A DNA stretch of 64,000 nt. Source: Gracilaria gracilis. Its lineage: Eukaryota > Rhodophyta > Florideophyceae > Gracilariales > Gracilariaceae. The stretch is from contig JARGSG010000047.1 of the NCBI GenBank assembly GCA_030374805.1, positions 62,001 to 126,000 on the forward strand. The letters are read 5' to 3'. Below, piece after piece: positions 58,612-64,000 of the stretch. The notes below the pieces were generated by a model. It did no database searches, was not told the DNA's origin, and saw nothing but the letters and a program-made list of their open reading frames with translations. The position numbers and the translations under genes were made by a program. Numbering within the stretch: position 1 is the stretch's first letter; every line of letters begins with the position of its first letter.

Positions 58612-60178
58612 AATCATGTATGCTGCTGCTGCTGCTGTTGGTTCGGTTTGTGATGCGAGGAGGACGGTGGAAACGTCTCGTCCAACGCGTGGTTGCCATG
58701 GTGGCACTTGTCGTATTGCGAGGCGGACGAGGCGGCGCGCGACGAGCGCCTCTTGCCATTTTTGTACGAGGCGCACCTCGCCAGTGCAGGGCGATGAGTG
58801 GTGTCTAAAGTCTTGGCATAAGACGTGGAGCGCGGGCGGGGCGGTGGGCGGCGTAGACAGCAATGCGGTCGGATAGCTTTCGCCAAGCAGCGGCGGTATC
58901 AGCGAGACAATGGAAAGAACGGTAGACGAGACGAGCGACAGAAAAAGTGGTGCGCACGTGATGTGCGCATCCGGTTCAAAGAATTTGAAAAAGAAGGCGC
59001 TTTGGGGCAATACGTCAGCAAAAAGCCCGAAGCAGTCAGCAGTGGCGGCGATGTGCGCCAGGTGCGCCATGGTGGCGGCGTTGGCGGCGGCGTGACGGCG
59101 TTGTGAGCTTTGAGGGGGTGGAGAGAAGAGGTCGTTGGAAATAAGAATGGCTCCGGTGGGGTTGGATGCAAAAGGATGATGGTGCACCACATTGACCAGC
59201 ATTTTACTGAAATCGTTTGGGTGGAGAACTGCGGGCGCAAATTGGCGCCGTCGTCGCTTCCTTCCTCCGTTCCACTCAAAACTCTCCCAGAATCGGAAGC
59301 CCTCAAACGGCTCCCACCAGGCTATAATTGTTATTAAAATAAGGGTTAGGAGCTTGGTGTCTTTTTTTGTAGAAGAAAAGAGTGCACCGCAATGCCTTGC
59401 CGAAGAAGGTCTTTCGTTTTGCTTTTGATATGGGCAACAAATGAGTTGGAGGTGCATTTTCTAATTTCTGAACGTTTTAAACATCAATAGAACGTTTTAA
59501 GTGTTCAAAAAAAGTAGCAAATGTTTTAAATAGAGAGTTGACGCAAACCGTAAATTTCGTGCAAACATGCATTCACAGGAACGACACGTAACTCACGACA
59601 GTTGTTGCCTTTGGGAAGTTTGTTTTACCTTACGCTTGCAAAGAGTCCCTTATCGTGAGCCTTTCGCCGTTTCCTTGTGGATGCTTTCGTCCAGAGCTCA
59701 TCGTACGAACACAGCTCTGGAGCGACTACCGCATCGCCTGAAAACCAGACGGTGTGAGAGAATACCGCGTTGGGTGCGAAAGGCGACACACGGTGAGAAT
59801 TCGACATGTAGACGTCATGATACGAGAGGGGGACAGCTGCGGGGAAAATGTAGAAGTCGGTTGGTGCGGTGAAAGCCGCAACAAATCTAAACAATGGGTA
59901 CGAGCAGAAAGGCAGAAGGCAACCGACACGACACACGGAGAGGCCCGCTGATACTTTTCCTTTGCGCCGTTGCTGTATGCCAACAAAAGAAGCCACTCCG
60001 TGTGCTACAGAGCAACGGTGGAAGCTGAAGCGCACGCCCGCAGTGGAGGAGCAGGGAAGAATAATGCAAGCTTTCACGGGTGGTTAGGCGAGAAAATATG
60101 GACGATTATGAGACTACGCGCACTCTGGATCCACCCTCATTTGTAAAGTAACACTCGTGCTTCTCGACCAAACATATT
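58612..60178. other. unassigned; simple repeats at the left end
   Basis: A short CTG run (GCTGCTGCTGCTGCTG near 58621) and GC-rich DNA with overlapping open frames on both strands and no recognisable protein. The right part is AT-richer with AACGTTTTAA-like motifs near 59470-59530 and may contain the left end of the Harbinger element. No supported gene. Confidence 0.3.
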
Positions 60179-61243
60179 TTGCACACAATGGTTGGACAAA
60201 AGGAATACACAATTGGCAAAACCCGTCGTCGCTACCGTCGCAGACGTGCGTTGCTGGCTCTAGCTGTACAATCAAGCCTAAGCCATTTGCTGCGCGTAAT
60301 GATTGTGAGATTAATACTCGAAGCACACGCTGACGTAGTTGCTCTCATCGTGCGTAGACGGAGTATAAGAACTCATTCGTTCAACGTTAACTCGCTCTTG
60401 GCTGAGCAGTGCCTGCATGACTTCCGCTTTCGTCGCAGTGATGTACAGAAAATATGACGCATAATGAACTGGAACAAAGGTCATACATCGCGTAACAGAT
60501 ACCGCTGTGATCCAATGACGGCAAGTTGCATTGTTCTAAAACGCCTTTCTTCGGCAATAACATGGTACGACATGGAGTATCTCTTCGGAATGAGATATTT
60601 GCACATCAGCGAAGTGTTCTGGGAAACTATTGAACATTTTGTGATAACAAGAGGACACTTTATCACTGCTGTGCGTAATCAACTACTGCTGTCAAGGGCC
60701 CAGCTCTACCCAGATGCTTTATCTAATGCTGGCGCGCCTCTGGATCGGTGTGTGGGGTTCATTGACTGTAACAAGATAAATATGTGTCGCCCTGGCGGTG
60801 ATGGCTGCAATCAAAGAGCTTCTTACTCTGGACATACTCGTCGACACTGTCTCAAGTACCAGACCATTTCTACTCCGGATGGGCTAATGTTCCATTTCTT
60901 CGGTCCTATCGTTGGTCGCTATCATGACGTTACTCTACTGCGAAGGAGTGCGATTGAAAAGGAAATGGAGGTATGCCTTTCGATCAATGGGATTCAGTAC
61001 TATTTATATGGCGATCCTGCATATGTTCTTAGACCGTGGTTGCAACCAGCATTTGAGCGAACTTTTGCAACGAAAGAAAAAAATGGTTACAACAAATCTA
61101 TGAGTGCCATTAGAACAGCTGTGGAGTGGAACTACAAAGATCTGAAGCAATTGTGGTGTCGTAATGGGTTTTCGAGGCTTTTAGCTGTTCGTCGTTTTCC
61201 TTTGGCTTTGTTTTGTTATACATTGCGTCAGCATTGCTATTGA
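60179..61243 (+). pseudogene. PIF/Harbinger transposase (DDE_Tnp_4) with one in-frame stop
   Basis: About 354 codons in one frame, broken only by a TGA at 60455-60457. N-terminal side: RRRYRRRRALLALAVQ and CLHDFRFRRSDVQKI; after the stop NRYRCDPMTASCIVLKRLSS and MEYLFGMRYLHISEVFWE. DDE core: CVGFIDCNKINMCRPGG (first Asp), YSGHTRRHCLKYQTISTPDG, GPIVGRYHDVTLL, YLYGDPAY (second Asp) and AIRTAVEWNYKDLKQLW (Glu). All three catalytic residues are kept. The usual GFIDG reads GFIDC. The copy is nearly intact and therefore young. It pairs with the convergent ORF at 62389-63318. Confidence 0.8.
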
Positions 61244-62388
61244 ATTTTAAAGTATGCATTGAGAAAGGAGGCCAGGCGAGCCACTACTTCAGCATTCAAG
61301 CACCAGATCTGGATGTGTACTGCAGTTCTTGATGGATTAGCAACTGACCCCAACGCCGCCCCGCAAACACTCCCTTACGTCGAATTGCTCTATACCTCAG
61401 CAGAAACTCTTGATGAAATGTTACAGCCCGAAAGGACACCGAGGAATCGCTTACAAATCTTTCCCTATCTCCTACTGTCACCGAAACCTTACCAATCCAC
61501 ACCACATTGCAGATCTCCTCGACGGCGCGCAGCGTGCAGACGCCCTCGCCATCGACCCACACATCGACTCAATCACTACTCATGTATCATAGTACGTCAC
61601 TCGAAGCTCCCCGCCCACATGCCAGGCCGTTGAGCAAAGCGCGGAGGGAGTCGCTGCTGTTGGACGCGTTGATGGCTTGTCGAAGTGTGGAGCGCGATGG
61701 GCTTGGTGCGACGGGGGTGACCCGCACTATCGAGCTGTGGCTGCCGGAGACGTGATGAATGAAATAAGAGGGCTTGCGGAGAATCTACACACTGTAAAGA
61801 ATGAACAAGAAAACCGATCGCATGCAACTTCTCCGCCTCCACCTTCCGCCACGAGTCAATACCCCCGTCGCACATCTTCGCGAACTGCACCAGCACGGTC
61901 AGGCTGCTGCCGCCCTAAGCCACAATTTTTGTGAAAGCGGCCAAACTCGCCCGAATAGAGCGTATTATCGCCATCGTGGCAAATTCATTCGCTATTCATC
62001 CATCATACTCAGGCTGCGCCCGCCCTTTGGCAGCTGGTAGGCAAACCTCCTCGACGGTGCTTGCTACTCTGAAACCGCACGCCCGGCTTCCTACGCAGCG
62101 CATGCGCCATGCGACGGCGCACACATACCAGCGTATCGATATGATCTCCCACAAACTCTCCGTGGCAAACCTTTTGACAAGTGTATCAGCGCCGGTAGAG
62201 TGCATGGACTCTCCACGACGGACATTTGTTGTAGACGTCTCGGATAACACAAGCGCCAACGTCTAGTAAAGGTTTCTGTGCATAAGCGATCCTTCCTTTG
62301 TTGTGCGCAATGCGACATAAACTTTCACCCGCCTATAGAACCTGTTGTCGAACATTACATATCGCAGTATATATGAAACGAAGCACAA
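61244..62388. other. region between the two Harbinger ORFs, unassigned
   Basis: Just after the transposase stop, AYALRKEARRATTSAFKHQI-like frames occur, but no family is recognisable. A 25-bp stretch at 61776-61800 (GCGGAGAATCTACACACTGT and on) is nearly the outer end of the MULE-2 terminal repeat, without further extension. Otherwise I see nothing supported. Confidence 0.3.
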
Positions 62389-63318
62389 TCACTGTAGCTT
62401 CCTACTCAGTGCAGCCATAATGTTCAACATATGTTTTCTTTCCTTTATAGCTTGCTTACGTTCTTCCATTTTCAGATCAAGACGTTTCTCGTGCAGAGCT
62501 ATTCTTTTTTCGGCTTCAGATTTAAGAATCTCAAAGCGTTCACGTTCTCTCGCAGCTCTGCATCTCTTCACTTCTAACCTTTCCTGTTCCCCTTTAAACC
62601 TCTCTGATTCGCGCTTTCCTTGTTCCCGTGATTGTTCTATTATTAATGCAGTTATAGCATCATCGGAAGGTGACTCATCTGCTAGACACAATCGCTTCTG
62701 TTGCGAACTAGAAACAGAACCGCTCTTGTCATGATTACTTCGTTTCCGTTTCCCCTTTTGATGTAACGCATGCTCTGTGATCATTTTGCCTGCTTCAATT
62801 AGTCGAATTTTTTTGCTTTACGTTCTGCTTTTTCCTTACAAACAGCTCCAGCTTTCTTATCTATTTCCAATATGACGTCATCAAGGAGAATTTCCTTCTC
62901 GGAGTACTCTTCCGCAATACCACCGGACTTTTTGTTGCGCTTGTTTTGCTCTCTGCTAGAGCCTAGGAAGCATTTAAATCGTTCATCTAACTTCTTCTTA
63001 CTGGGCTTCTGCATATACAAAAACACAGAACTATGAAAAAGTGTCATGAATGTAGACAATACCTTGTCAAATAAAGCTTTTGTTTCTTCTCATTGATATA
63101 TATGTGCGTCTGCCTCCCTTACTGATCGGAGAAGAAAGAGCTCGTATGTGTTGGAAAACCGAAAACGCCTGAGTTTTGCTGTGGTCTGCGATGAAGACTT
63201 TGAAACCAAACTTTCGTTTAGGCCTGCTGCTGAAGCATTTGAGGGCAGTGGAAGTTTTTCTTTGTGTTGGAAGAGTGTAGCTGGGGTCTAGAAGGTTGTC
63301 AAGGTCATCCCAGCACAC
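62389..63318 (-). CDS. accessory protein of the Harbinger element, coiled-coil C-terminus
   Basis: Pieces: 63318-63117 (CWDDLDNLLDPSYTLPTQRK), then across an apparent 57-bp intron (AAG|GTATTG ... ATGCAG|AAG, about 63064-63008) KPSKKKLDERFKCFLGSSRE, EEYSEKEILLDDVILEIDKK, and finally 62784-62389 with an RKRSNHDKSG head and a long Arg/Glu coiled coil (ARERERFEILKSEAEKRIAL). TAG and frame changes lie between the last two pieces, so it may be broken or have another intron. Harbinger elements normally encode a Myb/SANT-like partner with such a tail; the DNA-binding part itself is not visible. Role inferred from context. Confidence 0.45.
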
Positions 63319-64000
63319 TAGTCTTTACTCATTTTCGGTGACTACTTATACTACTGACTTCCACGCGGGAAGTCACAGACATTTCAGTCTGTCCCTAGGA
63401 TTTCAACATCCTTGCTCCAAACTCCCGTTTGGAGCTACAGCATTTTATACCTTTTGAAACGCAATCGTAGTTCAACGTACCGCACTGCACCAATGTGCAG
63501 GACCAAGTAGTTACTGCATTCTGATGGTGCCGGTTGAACGTTTGTGCATCCGCACCAAACGTTTCTACCGCACCTGTACCCAAGACCTAGCGGTTATGAA
63601 CTCTCTACAGTCCCTCTCGTTCCAATCTCCGTATCTCCATGTTTAATTCGGCACAGAGTTGTGAATGATTTCCAGGACCGTGTGCCTTTGTAAACAGGTC
63701 TGCACCCAACTTGCTACCCTTTCGGCATCCAATCCTGACTAGTCCACGCTTTACCGAATCCTTCACTAAATGATACTTCACTTCAATATATTTCGTACAA
63801 TCGTTCAGTATTTCGTCCTTCGCGAGCATGATCATACCTTGGTTGTCCCCAAATATGTCCACACACTGCTCAGAATGTCCAAGCAGTTCGTTGAAAAGTC
63901 TTCTTAACCAGAGTCTCTCTCGAACGGCGAAGGACATAGCGACATATTCAGCCTCCAATGTAGACTGAGCGACTATGGTTTGCTTCTTACTGCGCCAAGA
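63319..64000 (-). mobile_element. Ty1/copia LTR retrotransposon, 3' end, incomplete in this window
   Basis: The stretch at 63605-63958 encodes the end of the copia Pol protein, the RNase H region: MEAEYVAMSFAVRERLWLRR, DIFGDNQGMIMLAKDE, KYIEVKYHLVKDSVKRG and ADLFTKA. A purine-rich tract follows, and the DNA from about 63612 downward is the likely 3' LTR; its outer limit was not fixed. The rest of the element lies beyond the right edge. The visible coding part looks well preserved, so it is probably a fairly recent fossil. Confidence 0.75.

Noticed and set aside
58402-59457. 351-codon open frame on the minus strand
   Set aside because: It overlaps GC-rich and GGC-repeat DNA opposite other open frames, and its product is low in complexity without a recognisable domain. 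Probably not a gene.

Overview
This is a nuclear window from a eukaryote. Short GT-AG introns (for example in the gene at 2600-3802 and the ORF at 12965-14473), eukaryote-type branching enzyme and phosphoinositide phospholipase C genes, and a dense layer of nested transposons rule out a prokaryote or organelle. A multicellular red alga or similar protist would fit (branching enzyme for cytosolic starch or glycogen, few small introns, many CMC, MULE and Harbinger elements), but the sequence alone does not prove the lineage.

Left end (1-7.2 kb): three recognisable host genes lie side by side, a 1,4-alpha-glucan branching enzyme (-), a secreted metallo-beta-lactamase-fold hydrolase (-) and a PI-PLC (+). 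All three carry inactivating changes, while long uninterrupted transposon ORFs lie nearby. This is a decayed host segment. From 9.0 to about 15.1 kb there is a CMC (Tnp2-like) DNA transposon with a transposase (-) and a divergent spliced second ORF (+). A DDE_Tnp_4 relic (15.4-16.2 kb), a truncated copy 'A' of a Plavaka-like element (17.5-19.7 kb), unassigned decayed DNA and a DDE_1/pogo relic (22.9-25.0 kb) follow.

The centre is nested. A MULE ('MULE-1', termini at 25034 and 46839, SWIM-finger transposase plus Ulp1-like protease) has been split by a very large Plavaka-like element 'B' (30036-45764, 15.7 kb). B has 24-bp terminal inverted repeats and subterminal GCTAGTTT motifs shared with copy A. 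Besides its transposase, B carries a cargo of bacterial-type and chromatin-type genes: a beta-class DNA amino-methyltransferase joined to a SET domain, a ParB-like domain protein, a 2-oxoglutarate/Fe(II) oxygenase-like protein, a Rossmann-fold dehydrogenase-like protein and several unknowns. This is the standout discovery candidate: a giant DNA transposon carrying a DNA/histone-modification toolkit. It is decayed here (frameshifts and in-frame stops), but its layout is complete from end to end. The GC skew of the top strand appears to flip once, near 39.5 kb, independent of gene direction.

Right part: 45 bp beyond MULE-1 lies a second MULE ('MULE-2', 46885-55864) with roughly 275-bp terminal inverted repeats and a perfect 9-bp target duplication. 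It is itself interrupted by an element carrying a HADNCGGQNK-type (DUF7869-like) transposase-like gene (49982-52477). Then come a DDE_1/pogo transposase (56.1-58.6 kb), a PIF/Harbinger transposase with a convergent coiled-coil ORF (60.2-63.3 kb), and the 3' end of a Ty1/copia element running off the right edge. I saw no tRNA, rRNA or CRISPR.
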